Source: Varroa destructor (lineage: Eukaryota; Arthropoda; Arachnida; Mesostigmata; Varroidae). From it: 64,000 nt of DNA. The notes beneath the pieces were generated by a model. It worked only from the letters and a program-made list of their open reading frames with translations. It was not told the DNA's origin and did no database searches. Every line of letters begins with the position of its first letter. Positions within the stretch are counted from its first letter, which is position 1. A program made the translations under genes and the position numbers. The stretch spans positions 36,243,877 through 36,307,876 of the forward strand of contig NW_019211454.1 in NCBI RefSeq assembly GCF_002443255.2, in the 5' to 3' direction. This document shows positions 45,216-59,260 of this stretch, in pieces.

Positions 45216-48200
45216 GGGGGTTGCTCGAATTAGATATCGTTATTGGTCAACCACGAGAAGTTACGAGTACGGCAGAGTTACAAGCTACAAACTTCATTTG
45301 TAAAAGTTTCTTTTCCATAAAAACTAAAATATGATCGGGAATGAACGCTTGGCTAATGGCTTGGTTAGCCGCGTCTCATATTATTGACATGAGTTTCAGA
45401 ATACGGAAGCAAAAGTCTAGAAAACGTTGAAGTAGGTCAATGCACCTACCAGATTAGAAGAAAGTAAAGATCAACATGACCTTTACTTTACTCTGCGACT
45501 GCGAGCGGCTCCACAGAAAAAAAACTGATCATTTAAAAACGGAAAAGCAGTCTATTACAACAAAAATCACTTATAAGAATGACTTAGCGAACTTGTCATC
45601 TTTCACACTAACTGTAGCTCTAGTCGACCCCTGATAACCGTCGCTAGGGTAGGCTATAACAAACACATATAATAAAAATGGGCACAAATATAATCGTCTG
45701 AGAATGATTACCTTTGTAGCTAATAGCAACGAACGATATGAAGAAAGATTTTGGTGAACTTCGTGATTACGAGGGATTTCAAAGACATCTGGATGTAGAC
45801 AAAACTTTTTTTGTTCATACATAAGTTCTACTACATGTCTCAGTATAAATCACCTAACCTAGTCGACCTGCGAAATATTATGTACCTATTCATTATTTCG
45901 CAATCCATGGAAGTCACGGAAACCGTCTGGTGAAAGGTTTAATTCACGGCACGCTGCTATAAACGAATCACCGGAATATATCTCTCGGTTTCCATTACAA
46001 AAAGTCTAGGTTTGTCACTTGACGTTAAAAAACGTTTGCTTAATATAAACAGACTAAAATATTAATCCATGAAACCGTATCTATCTGTTTTGAACCTAAT
46101 GTTATAATCTAAACAAGGAAAGATCTTTATCTGCGAGCGGCGTTTGTCTACTAAAGATTAGTAGCATGAAAATATAGCCATGCGTTGACGGGGTAAAAAC
46201 ATTGCCCAGTGGGGCTTCTTCAAGATTTGTAGGTGACACTGAAGATGAGATATTCCGTTCATTATAATGATTATGTAGAGCAATAGTAGTGGCACTCGCA
46301 ACTCTCGGGGATCTTCCCCTCAACAACAATAGATGTTTTGTTACCTCCTAGAAGAATTGGCTCGGCCATTCCCCACCAACATTCAACCCAACGAAGGGGG
46401 TGATGGATGCAGAGCTGTTTGAAAGAAAAGGCTTAGCTTTTCTGTATAATACTCTATACCACCTAGGACAGACACACACATACACACACCCACCCACCCA
46501 CCCACCCTGGTATGTAATATGCAGAGTTATAAACGACAATCTCACCTGCCCCTTCCAACAGAGTTTTTTACGAATATGTACGAATCCAGAAGTCCTATTT
46601 ATCGGCCGAAAAATAGTGCACGGAAACGGCTCAAAAAAACAGTTTATAAATTTACCTCAAAGTTAACGTAAACGACGTATATGCTCCGCACTGATCAAAT
46701 GTTTATTTTCCTATAACTAAATTGTTTGTGAAGCCGTAGCGAGCAACCGATACGCTCCTTGACCTGTAGGCAAAAGATTTTCAAAAGCTTTTACCTACGT
46801 ACGAGAATTACCTAGTTTAAAAGGGTTTCAACGTTGCAAAGCTAAACAATTGCCAGCATGGATTGCTTCTTTTTTTTTTTCTTTCTAATTTGATATAACT
46901 CCATAATATATATTGTAATATTGTAACATAGCTCTCGTTTAATGACGTACAGAAAATGGTACTTCTGCTTCACCTGAGCCTTCACATTTACACAAAAGAA
47001 CATGCACTACTCTGTTATATCCTACAATTCTTTAATATACCGTGGCGCGCCACATTTACACAGATATATTTAGGCATCGCCTAAATATTCCCGCCTAGTT
47101 TCTTTTCGTCGCCATCGCATGCGTGGCATCATGCTGCATCACCATAAAAATCGCTTCGCAAACGAAAAGATCACATCCAATGCTGCTCCAAGTTATTCCC
47201 ACATAGTTTGGCAGTCTCTTAATTGCGGTGCATTAAAGCGAAAGGAGACTGGCAGAGGAGTCACCGGAAGAAAGGGTAGCACAGAAAAGCCACTCAGTCA
47301 AAGTCAAATGGAATTTTTTTTATTTACAAAGTCTGTTTTGGTTGTCCTTCTTCTAAGTTAAGTGACGCCAGGCGATAGATCGCTTTTCTATGAACGGTCA
47401 GAACCCACTTTATCGGCTAGAGCCTGCCAACCTTTTTACTGGCACTTTCCAGTATGTAATAGCGGAACTCCTTTAATATCGATTACAAAAAATTATATGT
47501 TCGTCGGGAATCTGTGTTCATACATTTACTTCCTATATTTGGTCATTATAGTTGTAGTATATAGCACCTATGAAAATGGCACTATGACAAAGCAGGAAAA
47601 ATAGAAAAACTATATTATAATACACGTTCAGAGCTGAATTGAAAGTTAGAACGCGATTCTCCGTTTTGTTAATCTACTTGCATGAGAAATGACCAAGTTT
47701 TTTCATCTCGTTTCTATTACATACATAGTATAGCTTCAGTGTCGCGTTTGGATTAACAATCCGTCCAAATAAAGGTACTCCTTTTTTAAATCCGCCTGTA
47801 TTTTCATAGTAAATAGTAGTGGAACCGATTATTATGGCCCAACTCATCTTTACTCAAAAATTGTTCGCGGGCAGTGAATCCCACACAAACAAGCCGATGT
47901 GAGGGAGAGCACCGTCAGACATTTTATCTATAGAGCCGTTCGGCAATCAGTCAACGATTGCAGGCTGTTGTTCGTTCAGACTTCGGTGGGGCAGGATCCG
48001 CCCAAGCCCATGGCTATACCTATCTGTCAGTGAACTTGGACTGAACGTGGCAGGCGAGTCAGAGATGTCGGGAAGCTACAAAGAGGAAACGTAACAATAT
48101 GCGACAGCAGCTGCAATTGTGTTTGTATAAGAAGGGTACACTGTTGTTCCTGCCCAACGACGACAGCAAGACCTGCACCGGCAGCCAGCGACAAATCTTT

Positions 48201-51200
48201 TGCTGACACGCTTCACGATAATTTAAAAAATAGCGACGCAGAGGCTCAGACAATATTGAGCCCTATTTTATTTTTACAGAACAAACAGCTAACAGGATCC
48301 GTACAGAGCGGGCAACAGATCCCATTTCCATACGTCATACGGGAGTGTGTTCAGCCATACGTATGTAAGATAATTATAGAATGGGCTTTCTGTAGTTTTC
48401 TCGAATAATTTTTTAAAAAATTGTAGGAATAGAACCTGTCGGCAAACATAAGACGTGCCAGCGGACACATTTAGCCATATTTTATAGGTCATCATCTTTG
48501 AAATTTGGACACCATAATCTTTTTTCAATGAAAAAGACGCTGAGGCATATCCCGTTTAATAGAGCCTTGATTATTAAACCAACACGCTGTTTTTCAGGTT
48601 GATATTTCTAGACTAATTTAGGTTTCTTTTTTTTTGTATACTTAGTAGGTGTCTTTGCGTACAACCTTTATAATGGTTGCATTCAATAGTTTCTCCTATG
48701 TTTGGCCACAGCTATAAGAAATGTACGAAAAAAATCTTACTCTTGAAATGTTCGACCTTTGTCAACAATTTTTAAAAGATATCATGCAACTTATGGTACA
48801 ATGCTTATTCGGTGTGTTAATAATTACTAAGAAGTGAATAAGAAAAAATGTAACTTGAAATAGTCAAAACAGCTGTGCATTGACATCGCCTTTCGGCTAT
48901 GGAACTAAGGCCAAAGATGGATAGTTCGAAATTGTCACGCAGACTATTGCAAAACATTAACTTAGCAGACGACAAAGACACGACCTGAAAGTATTGTATG
49001 TTACGATGAGAGTATATATCTACTTGAACTCGCCTTTTCAAAGAACAAAAACAAAGTTTTATGGAAATCCGGAAGACGATAGCATTTCAGGACATTAACA
49101 CTGGATCCGCCGATTTCCCCAACAATTACATCACTGAGATGAATATTTATTTCCTCGATTTTACCGTTATCAAGCAAAACGAGGAAAAACAAATTGGAGA
49201 TGAACTTGTATAGCACAAGAAGGGTGCACGCAAGCTGCAAATCTGTCGTCACGAAGACACGTATACCATCTAGCTGTTGCTAAGGGAAAAACGGAGGACA
49301 CTTCGGAGAGACGGCAACGACGAGAACGTAAAAGAATCGCGCCTCGTAGAATCAATTTTGCCACGTTATTATTTTTATTGTAATTATGGTCGCTTATTGA
49401 TGTTGCTGGAATAGTCGTTTTCTGTTACTCTGTTTTAGTCAAACGTGCACACATACGGACATCGTCTGTATGAACCATTTCAGCTTATGTTTCTTAGAAT
49501 ACGCCGCTTTTTCTCTGCTCTGTGGAACTGTCGATATTACGAAGGTGGCCATCATTGTGTATCGTAATTTATATGCCAAATATTCAGCGTCGACCGTTCC
49601 TTGCCTCTCTTTTTTCGTCCATTTTTACCGTTTTCGTCGTAAAAATGAGACACGCATCAATCATGATGGTTTCGTCGCACATGCCCACATGGAAACCTCT
49701 TCCTAGGGTCACTGATTAAGCCAAAATTGTTCTATAGCTTAGACGAAACTGAACGCGCACAGTGTACGATATGCAGTGAAGATGTTATGAGGAATAAGTG
49801 ATCTCGACTTGTACCTTATATGTATGTAAATATGATCCGATTTTGGTGAAGGTTTGCTTGTAAAAACTGAGTGATGATTGACGACCGAAAATCTTCTGTG
49901 CAGTTGACGTTCGACGCCGCACACCTGACGAGTGTTGACGTGCGAGCGACGATACTGGCTAACCGGCTGCCGAACGTAACTAAACATACGTAACCGGAAA
50001 TGATCAAACGCTTCGCTGGGAATAGTGAGCCCCCTAGTCAGATCGCTTCGGCCGCGCGATGGCCACCTGATAATTTTCTCTTGTTAGAAAAAGAATGAAA
50101 TCTACGCACTTAAGAAGTTAGTTGGTTAGTGTCGAGTGAGGAAGAAATCAAACTGTGAAGTAATCTCTAAGACTGACAAGTATCTGAAAATGAAAATCAA
50201 CGTTTCGCCAACGGTAAATGAATGAGTCATATGATTAATTACTTCTCCACGATGTTTTTTTATTAATTATATTATTTACAAGAGATAAATTAAACGAACA
50301 TAGGACATATTTGTAATCGAACCTATTCGTAATGGCTTCGGACAGCTCGCGCAAGGCAAGCTTCCTTTGTGCGAGGTGTTCAAAGCAAATGTGCTATTTT
50401 TTGCCATAGAAAAGAGCCCATTTCTACACTGTTTTTAATTGTACTTCGTTCATAATGCAATACAACATTGAACGTTTTCACAAAGTTACAGGATAGTCAC
50501 TGAGAATGGCAACAGATGGTCGAATTGCAACAAAATGAGATAACCGTCCATGTAAGTATTTGGTATACCTATTTGGCAAGAGACACTATAGGCACTTCAT
50601 GTTACTTTGGTACTCCTCTTTTTTGTCAGTTGACCATGACCAGCGATGGCGCCGCATACGAAGTGAATAGCAAACGATCATGGATATCTATAAACCTGAT
50701 GATAACCCATCTTGCAGACATTTCGTATGATTTAGCTTTGTAGACGGACGACTTTAACATGGGGTAAAAACAATCATAATGTGATACCGTGCAGAGACGG
50801 ATCGCAGAGTGTCAATGGCTGCCCAAATACTCGCAGCGGTATTAGCTGCAAGTAGACGCGACCGGAGCGACACCATACCTAAATTACATTGACTTTGATC
50901 TTACAAGTTACAATCACCTTCATTATTATTTATAGTCTATTATCATGCAACGCATTGCGCGATTGTTATTATTGCTACTGTTATCATTATCAGCGTTACC
51001 ACTGCTGCAGCGACAACTATGATTACTGACGGCAGAATTTACATTGTAGGTATCAGAAGGGAGAACGAACGACACGCACGTTTGCTCAGCAGTGTTCTGC
51101 TTCGTGCTTTGTGCCGCTGACGATGGTATAAGAAGAGCACACAACAGACACGATCACGGGTCGAACCAACAGAGAACTTGAACGCGTTACTGCTCCTCCA

Positions 51201-51668
51201 TACACTGATCCTCAAAAAAGACCCAGCCTGGCTGTGTGACTAAGGCTGACCAGACTGGACTGAGCCGTTGTATTGAGCTGCGGAGAAGAGTATCTTCCCT
51301 GTTTGACAAAATGACACACAGCCTAAGCTAGCTTCGAACGTTACAACCGTTCTGTAGATACAAGCGTCATAGTGCTCCAATAGGAACAGGATGTTTACCG
51401 CTCTGAAATAGCTAATTGTTCATTTAATTACCTACCCAATGCTGAAGTTAAGAAATACAAATGTAATGGCCGTGTAGGAAAGAAAGGTCCGAATCTTCCA
51501 GAGTTCTCTCCTTTTCATCGTCCCGTGTAAGGGCAGCCGTTCTGGCATAGCGAGCTATAACTTGTGGGTAGAACGTTTCTTAGAAGAGACGACAGACCCG
51601 GTTGCTGGCAGCGAGTTGACTCGTGGTCGTCCATTATCAACGTAAGATAAGCAAAAATAATATCTTAC
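45216..51668. other. AT-rich spacer
   Basis: A (CA)n/(CCCA)n tract lies at 46471-46508 and a T-run near 46870. A minus-strand frame at 49001-49252 includes IEEINIHLSDVIVGEIGG and looks mildly coding-like, but lacks splice support. A GTAAGT donor at about 50551 follows a short frame starting MVELQQNEITVH; no acceptor fits it. Otherwise nothing is supported. Confidence 0.35.
46471..46508. repeat. (CA)n passing into (CCCA)n
   Basis: A CA run followed by about four CCCA units. Confidence 0.9.
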
Positions 51669-51695
51669 CTGCTGATCATCAAATCTGTTCGGCAT
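51669..51695 (-). CDS. Candidate first coding exon MPNRFDDQQ
   Basis: On the minus strand ATG at 51695 opens nine codons that end in phase 0 exactly at a textbook donor CAG|GTAAGA (51663-51668). The frame is open upstream for eight codons to a TAA. The upstream sequence does not offer a good acceptor, which favours a first exon. Following exons were not located. Confidence 0.22.
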
Positions 51696-54600
51696 TGACG
51701 CGGACAATAAAGATACCCCTTAGATAAATCTAGCTAGATTACTTAAGACCAAAGATTAGCAAAACCAAAAACATACAATTACTTCCTGTAACACCTAGCA
51801 ATCCTTATATATCATTGTAAGCATGTTGAAAGTATTGGCTGCGAACAAAGATAATCCATGCTAAAGAGTAACGACGTGTGAGTCGGAAATTCAGCGATGC
51901 TTTTAGTAGTGTTTTTCCAAAATTTCAGATTGATCAAACAATTTCCTTGCTACAAAAAAGGATATCGTAATGGAAGCCTTTGCCAGTAAACGATAACAGC
52001 GGCGTCGGATATGGACGAGTAGCCAGACATCGTATTATATATGAGGGTCGTAACGCTAGCAGGGTATTCTAGCTACACACAAAACACTTGAATGAACGTT
52101 TCGTATACACGTTTGTCTATTCGAATTGCGATACTGGCACCTTGTATGTGGTAGTAGAGCTTTGAAACGGAACACGTATTATAGTAAGATATTTGGACGT
52201 CTTCTATGTGATACGTTCATCCGTGGTTATTGACACCTACCAGTGAACCTATAGGTAACTATTGATGAACGTTCTAGTTGACTGCGTTATATGTGGAAGC
52301 AATGAATTGGTCAATCAATCACAATTAATTTTCTCTATAAAAATCGAAATCATCTTCATCAATGGAAAAACTGGAATGGATAATCAGTCGAAGAGAACTT
52401 TATTAAATATTGTTAATAAAATAAGTAGAAGTATTTTTAATGTAATACGCTCAATAATACCGGCAAAAAAGCGAAAGAACTACCAATATCATGAAAACGT
52501 AAAAAAGTTATCGTTTAGGTAAGTTTCAAATACGTTTACTCATCGCTGATTGCTTTTCTGTTTTCCTCCGAAATGCTATTTATTCTTTCTCACTCACAAT
52601 AATAACCTCTACTATACGTGAGGCCATTAGAAGCCCTCTTTTTTCACAGGGCAGAACAACTCTTCCGATATGCAACCGATAGCGTGACCCATGTTACTTT
52701 TTTGGTCCCAGCTTGATGATTTTAAAGGGAACCATAAATAGTCGTAACAACGCATACTGTGTACCTATTTATTTGCAAGTTTTATACTCGCATAATGCTA
52801 CGCTGTGATGGGCTTTAAGCTTACGTTGCATAGAATCCGCAATCGGTGTACCAAATGCCCAAACAAGGGGCAAATTCAGCGGACATTGAATAGAATTGAC
52901 GTCACAAAAACGCAATGCAATGCCGCGCCAACAGAGTATACTCATCATTACGCAAATACTCGTGCTGTAGTTACAGCTTTTACGCCCTTTACATCCGCTC
53001 GTAGTTCCATCTCTACATCATCGGAATCGTTTTTCCTTCCGGATTATGGGCTTTCTCGATGCTCCCAGCCAGATGCGTGTGTCGGCTTTCTATATGCCAG
53101 TTATGCTTATTATCTATAATAAACTTATTTAAAAGTCTGATGCTACATATCAATTCAGCTCAGCTTTTGTTTTTCGGAAACTTTCGACAGGGCCAAGGGG
53201 ACAGGTCGAATAAAAAGGAACTGGTTTATTGTGTTAAATGTCAACCACAATCGTCATCGCCCAGAAAGCTCTTTGCTAGCGTAGGAACTGTTCGATTTTG
53301 ATGGATCTCTGTGAGTGATGGCAAGCTGACAAGACGACCATTGTCTAGCTGTTCTATGCTGTCTGGCATGAGTAACACCCTGATAATAACCTGTAAACGA
53401 ATAAGTTGCGGGACTTTTTTTTGCCTTAATAATGAAGATACTATTTAACTTAATAATGAAGATATTTAGCACATTGCGAGATGTAAATGTGTGTGTGGAT
53501 GCGGAGAAAATAGACATCGCTTGAGAGGTCGAAACCCCTAAAGAGTTTTAATTTTTTCAGAAGCTGAGTTTTCAAACGACAGCACGTGCTACAGAGCAAG
53601 CAAATTGCTTTTTATCAACAAAGAGATGATGGCCGTCGCCGGCAGATTTTAAACGCTAGCGTTTAGATTGGCCGATACCTACTTTCATCAATAGTCCCTT
53701 CGTAGGACTGAAGCACATAAATAGAAACTAAATAATTGTCCTGTATCTTCGTTGCGCATTCAACTACCGAGAAGTTTTTACAATAATCGTTTTTCACGAT
53801 CCTCATAATGCTTTGCTAAACAATATTGATATCTGCTTTTCCCTGCAAAAACGTAATTTGTAAAGATCCCGTGGTCACTACAGGGTTCATTATGTCTGAC
53901 ACTGGCTACTTTAAGAATAATGGATAGTCTACTCTAATCTATAGATGGTTAACTTAGAGCAAGTTAACACTATTATTAATAGTATAGTTACGCGCAAAAT
54001 ACTAGCACGGGGCTAGCTTTAGCACCACTTATTGAACTGCTTCCACGACTTTTTATTGGAGCTGCTTTATATTAATTCTTATAATGGCCTGGCAGCTTTT
54101 TTATTCGTACAAGTTGTGTAGTACTTGCATCACTGGCATGTCCTAACTATTTTACATACGGTTCTTTATATCACAGCAACTCGAGGAGGGCATTAATGAC
54201 GAGCGTGACGACACCAAGGGACCACTCTGTTTGCAATCGTCAAGACGCTGTTTTCTCTTTCTCTAGAGATTTGTATGCATCTTCTCTCCACTGTTCTTTT
54301 TGCCCGATTTCGTTTTTTATTCAAGGACAAGAACAAATTCTCTCGCAAGCAGCTATCGCCAATATAATTATTATTAGCGTTGTTCCTGTAGCTGTTGTTT
54401 GAATTCTGCTAGGCAAAGGATACATATACAACATATGTGTATGCTATATATGAATTCTTACATAGAAGAAGTCATATATATATACGCATACTTTCGCGCG
54501 ACAAAGAATACATCAAAGAAAAAGTCGGGATGAAGCAGACTGACAGGTAGATTCGATACCTCGCACGTAATGAGCGACAACGACAACTCGACTGACCCTC

Positions 54601-57002
54601 CTATGTTTGTATGATTTTTATTTCCTGTAGCCAAGGCAGCGACACCATCGACAAGACGTTGCGCGAATAGCAGTGACGAAAAAAGAAAACTGTCAGCCTC
54701 CTGGTAGAAAAGTTCGGTGAACCGTGTCGCCAGCCATAGCCGAAGCAGCAAACGCAGAGGCGATCGACCAGTCGCCGGTCATCGAGTACGGATCTGTAGG
54801 CCAGACACCAGCTGACTAGTCGATTCTCCCTTCTACAGGATATCTTGACCGAATACATACGTCGAAAAATAATAAATTACAACTGTTCTAAGGGCGCGCA
54901 ACGGTCGCGCAAACAAACAGGCCACGTAAGCATTTACTGATTCCGACAAACGCATCATTTCCGAATAGGCGCTTAATCTTTCTTTACGACAATATATTGA
55001 GACGTCGGCTGCAAACGACCGTTGCTGTCGCTCGTTCCAGGCGCAACGTGGAAAGCGATACCAGGGATCTAGCGCCTATTCGCTACTGTCTAAGGCTTAC
55101 TGGCAGTAGAATCTGTCCGTTGGTTGGCTGGTCACAGCAGCAGCAGCAGTAACACGATGGCCGCGGCAGCGAATTAATCGATGGACCATTTCAGCGTTCC
55201 CATCTGCGCCGACTAGTGAGTGATCAATACGTCATCGTCGTCGGTTCGGTAGCGATAGTAATACCTGTTGTTGATTAGGCCGCGTAAACAATTCTAGGCA
55301 GAGGGAAAACAACGGCGCCGATAGCTAGGGACAATGATAAGAACCTCGAAAGACAATGGTCAAGGAATTGTCGCGAAATATAATCGATTTCGAATAGATT
55401 AAAACGTACACATGAAAACAGAGAAATATACGACCATTTTATCAGACGCCATTGTTGCTTCCTAGATAACTCCCTACGGGAAACAGCACCGATGCCGTGC
55501 AAGACGAGCATGTTTAAAAGTCGGGTAAATGTGAATATATTGGTTTGGACGTCTGTTGACCCTGCTGAGCTCGTCTATCGAGTACATAAAAACTTTTAAA
55601 AAAAAATTCAGAATCGATATATGTTGCTGATTCAGATGTTTCTTATTCTATAATGGTTAACCATGCCGCACTATTTAATATCTATGATGCATAGCCTGGT
55701 AAAAAGTCTATTATTATGTGTCCATGTGATAGAGATGCCGTTTGGGTTAACATAAATTTTTCTCGTAGACATCCTGTTGCCGTGTAGCTTCTGAGAGTAA
55801 TTCAACGAAATCGCTTTGGCTGGCTCAGTTCGACCCTAACAAGTCTAGCGTTTTTCACAGCTGCGCACACAAATGAACAGACACAAATGAAAATAAGAGC
55901 TAATCTTCGAATAGCAAAAAAAAATTTGTCCGTAGATCGCGATTATAAGTTATTGGGCTATTATGATAGAGCAGTAATTGGACCAGGGATCTGGGTGCTT
56001 CGTCGACGGGTCGCCATAGTTATTCTATGTTTAGGATAGGCATCACTGTATATTTGCAGTTCAATAGATAAGAATGGCATCGGTAATGACCGAATCTTTA
56101 AATCTAGTCTGGGCCTATTTTTCACTGCAACTCTAAATAATTCCTTTGTAAAAAAACATTAACTTCCCAGACACTCTGCAGCCACCCGGACGTCTTGGTT
56201 ATCACGTTCGTTAGCATTAGCTTTTAATGTCTTTGCGTATAAAGAAGTATCTTTCAAACATTTGATTTCTTTAAAATAATCTCAAAGAAAATCGGCATCA
56301 GGATGAGCCGATCAGACACCCACGTAAGTTCAAGTTAAAAAAACAACTGCCTACATGACCGAATCGAAAAGTAGCCTGAAATACGTGCTACTCTTTTTTT
56401 TTTTGTTTAGCAGTTTCGCATAATGTAGGCTTTTTGTTTTTCCTACAGTTTCAGAAAAAACAAGAAAAAGATGGGTAAACGATTGTACTTGCTTGCACTC
56501 CATGACCCTGATTAATTAGGCCATACAGCCCATTTGCTAATTCGACAGGTTCCGACTGGCCCAACCTGGGCACAGCTGCCCAAGAATTTGCCCTATTAAC
56601 TCTCATGCGTACAGCCCAACATTACTCGCTATGTAGCCTTGCATGACCGAAGATTTTTGATACCGGACATTGCAAGGGAAACAATACCAATAAGATGTCA
56701 CAAGAGAACCGTAGCCACGTGTTCTAGACGACGTATTAGTGTGTTAAGGTGCGCGTAATGCTGTCGACCACACCAAAGCATAATAAGCTATTGATAATGG
56801 TCGTCAATCCTGTGTAGAACGTGGTGGATACGCAGCGTGCCGGTCCGATAAAGTACACTGGGATGGATCTGGTCCAGACGCGTCACCTCCTAAATAGCTG
56901 GGGAAGCACTAATTATAAGCAAAAATACTATAGATAAGCAAACAAGAGGTTCTATGATACTTCTCACTTTACTATACACTCGTACTGTTTGACAATCAGG
57001 GA
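51696..57002. other. Spacer with a few weak signals
   Basis: A plus-strand frame (52262-52522) ends right at TTTAG|GTAAGT near 52520 but has no clear acceptor. Direct repeats lie at 53425-53464. A CAG run sits near 55136-55150. The section at 54.5-55.5 kb is somewhat GC-richer. A frame beginning MSRSDTH at 56303 ends at a GTAAGT donor. None is strong enough to call as a gene. Confidence 0.35.
53425..53464. repeat. 16-bp direct repeat, 24-bp period
   Basis: CTTAATAATGAAGATA occurs at 53425-53440 and again, identically, at 53449-53464, separated by CTATTTAA. It is a recent local duplication, possibly by slippage. Confidence 0.9.
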
Positions 57003-57031
57003 TATATAAGCAGGCGAAACAAAATTCAGTT
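57003..57031 (+). promoter_or_regulatory. TATA plus initiator candidate
   Basis: TATATAAG (57003-57010) is followed by TCAGTT (57026-57031), matching the arthropod initiator TCAGTY. Spacing from the first T of TATA to the initiator A is 25 bp, slightly shorter than the usual 28-33. No clear gene follows on the plus strand. Confidence 0.25.
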
Positions 57032-57347
57032 ATTGCGATCCAGCAATCGTAACAAGCGTCATCTTACTGACGCACGGCGCTCGTGACAGATCGTGGTAGT
57101 TATAGCGTGTACACATGCAAGTAATTACATACATACTATATTTGCTACAGAAAAACCTCATTGCGTTTTCCATTCGATTTAGTTAATTATATCCATATGT
57201 TTATGGATACCTGTCATGTTTCTGGGTGCCAAGTCACAAGCATTAACCGTAAGAATAACGTATGCGCATCCGACAACACACGTCTACTTTATGTCCGCGT
57301 CCACTCCTAAATCACCTATTACTAATTTCACTTTTTGACGTTTGCGA

Positions 57348-57752
57348 CTAAGGCCGAGGGAAGGTAAGGATCTGGCTGTGTAGTCTGCCGGCCGGAACAA
57401 ACACCACCGCTAGCTCTAATACATCAAGCGGTGTCCGAGTTATGGATTCTCCGTCCGTGCTGCCAGGACACGCAGTTAGGGTTACAGCAATAGCACTGAC
57501 AGCAGCGGACAGCCTGTGACAAGTTAGTTGCAACTCGCTGAAGACCTGACGGAACGCACGGAATAAACTGACTCTCTTATTAAGTTTCCTATGCCTGCCG
57601 CTATAGCTCGCTAGGACCAATAGCATGGGGAGCCACAGAACTGTTATAACGATGTTCATAGTTCTGGTAAGGCCATCGGAAATAGCAGTAGCAGCGCCGG
57701 CCGCCGCAGCAATGGCATTATTGTCCAGGATTACGTGGGCGCTCTGTCCCAT
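57348..57752 (-). CDS. Open frame with one predicted membrane segment, unassigned
   Basis: ATG at 57752 has a strong start context (GTGCCATGG) and opens 134 codons ending at 57348. Residues 1-30 are Ala-rich. Residues about 33-50 (NIVITVLWLPMLLVLASY) form a plausible transmembrane helix. A basic stretch follows (RHRKLNKR), then an amphipathic region and a second mildly hydrophobic patch near the C-terminus. Positive-inside logic would place the C-terminal side in the cytosol. The region is GC-rich, so open frames are easier to get by chance, and no family is recognised. Confidence 0.28.
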   Translation of the reverse strand: MGQSAHVILDNNAIAAAAGAATAISDGLTRTMNIVITVLWLPMLLVLASYSGRHRKLNKRVSLFRAFRQVFSELQLTCHRLSAAVSAIAVTLTACPGSTDGESITRTPLDVLELAVVFVPAGRLHSQILTFPRP

Positions 57753-59185
57753 GGCACGGGCTCCGCTGCCGGTACAACAGATGCAGAACTAGCTCGACGC
57801 TGCTAACGAGTGGAATCCAAATAACTACAGCCTGCTACAGCGACAATGGCAATAAGATCAGGGCCTGCCTCGCTATTTGCCTGGGCACGGTCTGTGGCAT
57901 GTTATAATATCTCCGCTCTGTTCAAAGGGGCCCGATCGACTACTGACTCTTTATACTATAGCTACTGTACACTGTAGCTTTATACTATAGGACGGCACGC
58001 TCAAAATATCTGCTTTGCGCCTCTCACACTGGCGGCCAACGTCGCTAGAAACATGTTAGATAGAAGCCTTGAGACACCCATTGATTAGACAGCATTAGGA
58101 ATTTGAATGGATAAGAAAATTCAGAAACCGGTACAAACGTGCAGATGTTCTAGAAGGCCGCAGCAGGTCACCTTTGGAAATTTTAAGATTGGAAAATATA
58201 TATCTTTACGGAAATATATATATATATACAGAACCATTGTCAACAGGGCATAATGTTCCTGTATAGAAAAATGCCCCCCATAACGATGTCGTTTCAATTA
58301 ACCAGCATACGGAAAGTTTTTGAGACTGCTATGGGCAAACCTTGGCTATGGTAATAGAAAATCTCGTAATTTATTTCAATAACATTATACTTATTAACCA
58401 AGTCGTTCCGGAAGTGGTTTTGTTTTGAAGACAGCATTGCTTTTCACTTTTCAATATATCGTTTAAAATTATTCCAATATACTATTTATTCAATATATTA
58501 TTTAGGCCAATATATCCGTGTGTGTTGGGACGAATAAACCATCTTAATAAAGAAAAAGCGCTTTTGCTACACTTAATAAAACTGGAATTACAAAGGACAA
58601 TTATATTATCATATGAGCAAGTATTAGATATATAGTTAAATTTTTAAGGAACCTTTACGGGAATGTTTTGAAAATCGGGTTAAAAATAGTTTTAGTCATT
58701 GTCAAGCCTCTGAAATGTTATTATTTTAACTGTTTAATTTATATTACGTCCGTTTTTGAGTATCAACATCAGGTAGTAATAAACGAAGTCTATATGCCGA
58801 ATGCGGAGGTCGAAAGTCAGGTCGACAAGTGATGACATCGTTACCAGACGGCCTATCAAATGGTAAGGCACAGAAGAGGCAGTACGATGTTTTCATCATT
58901 GTACAGTGGTACCGTTACGTGATTCGATGTAGTGTGAACTGCTACAGCCACAAGCTGTACGACTTTGGATATCCTGCTTTTTCGGACGGACTTTGGCAGC
59001 GTCTGTCGTTCTCTGTGACCGCCGAAACGGAAACGATTATAGGCGTCAGCAGCGTAGGCATCGATCCTCATCTAGCCGGACCGAAGCTCCGCTTCAAAGC
59101 GTCAAGAAGAGAAGGAACTTAAGAATTCGTATCGCAATAGGACAAAGATAGGGCAGATGCCATTCTAACGCCATAGGGCTTCGTA
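57753..59185. other. Spacer with small repeats
   Basis: It holds a 13-bp direct repeat at 57949-57990, a (TA)n run near 58213-58228 and degenerate CAATATAT-type repeats at about 58451-58515. A plus-strand ATG at 58832 opens MTSLPDGLSNG and reaches a donor-like AATG|GTAAGG after 31 bases. The unspliced frame runs on to 59122. It is not strong enough to call. Confidence 0.35.
57949..57990. repeat. 13-bp direct repeat flanking a small inverted repeat
   Basis: CTTTATACTATAG occurs at 57949-57961 and 57978-57990. Between them GCTAC and GTAGC form a short inverted repeat around TGTACACT. Confidence 0.85.
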
Positions 59186-59260
59186 ATGAACAGGAGTAAC
59201 AACGAACCACTTAGTTCATTGCCCACATCGCTTTTTACAGCAGATACGAAAAAGACTATC
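59186..59260 (+). CDS. Candidate first coding exon
   Basis: ATG at 59186 (G at -3) opens 25 codons, MNRSNNEPLSSLPTSLFTAD and onward to KKTI, ending in phase 0 exactly at a consensus donor GTAAGT (59261-59266). The peptide is polar. An acceptor-like TTTTTACAG lies inside it, so a 21-nt internal exon is an alternative. No partner exon was found. Confidence 0.22.

Noticed and set aside
50480..50552. Possible microexon beginning MVELQQNEITVH before GTAAGT
   Set aside because: No acceptor gives an open frame across the block.
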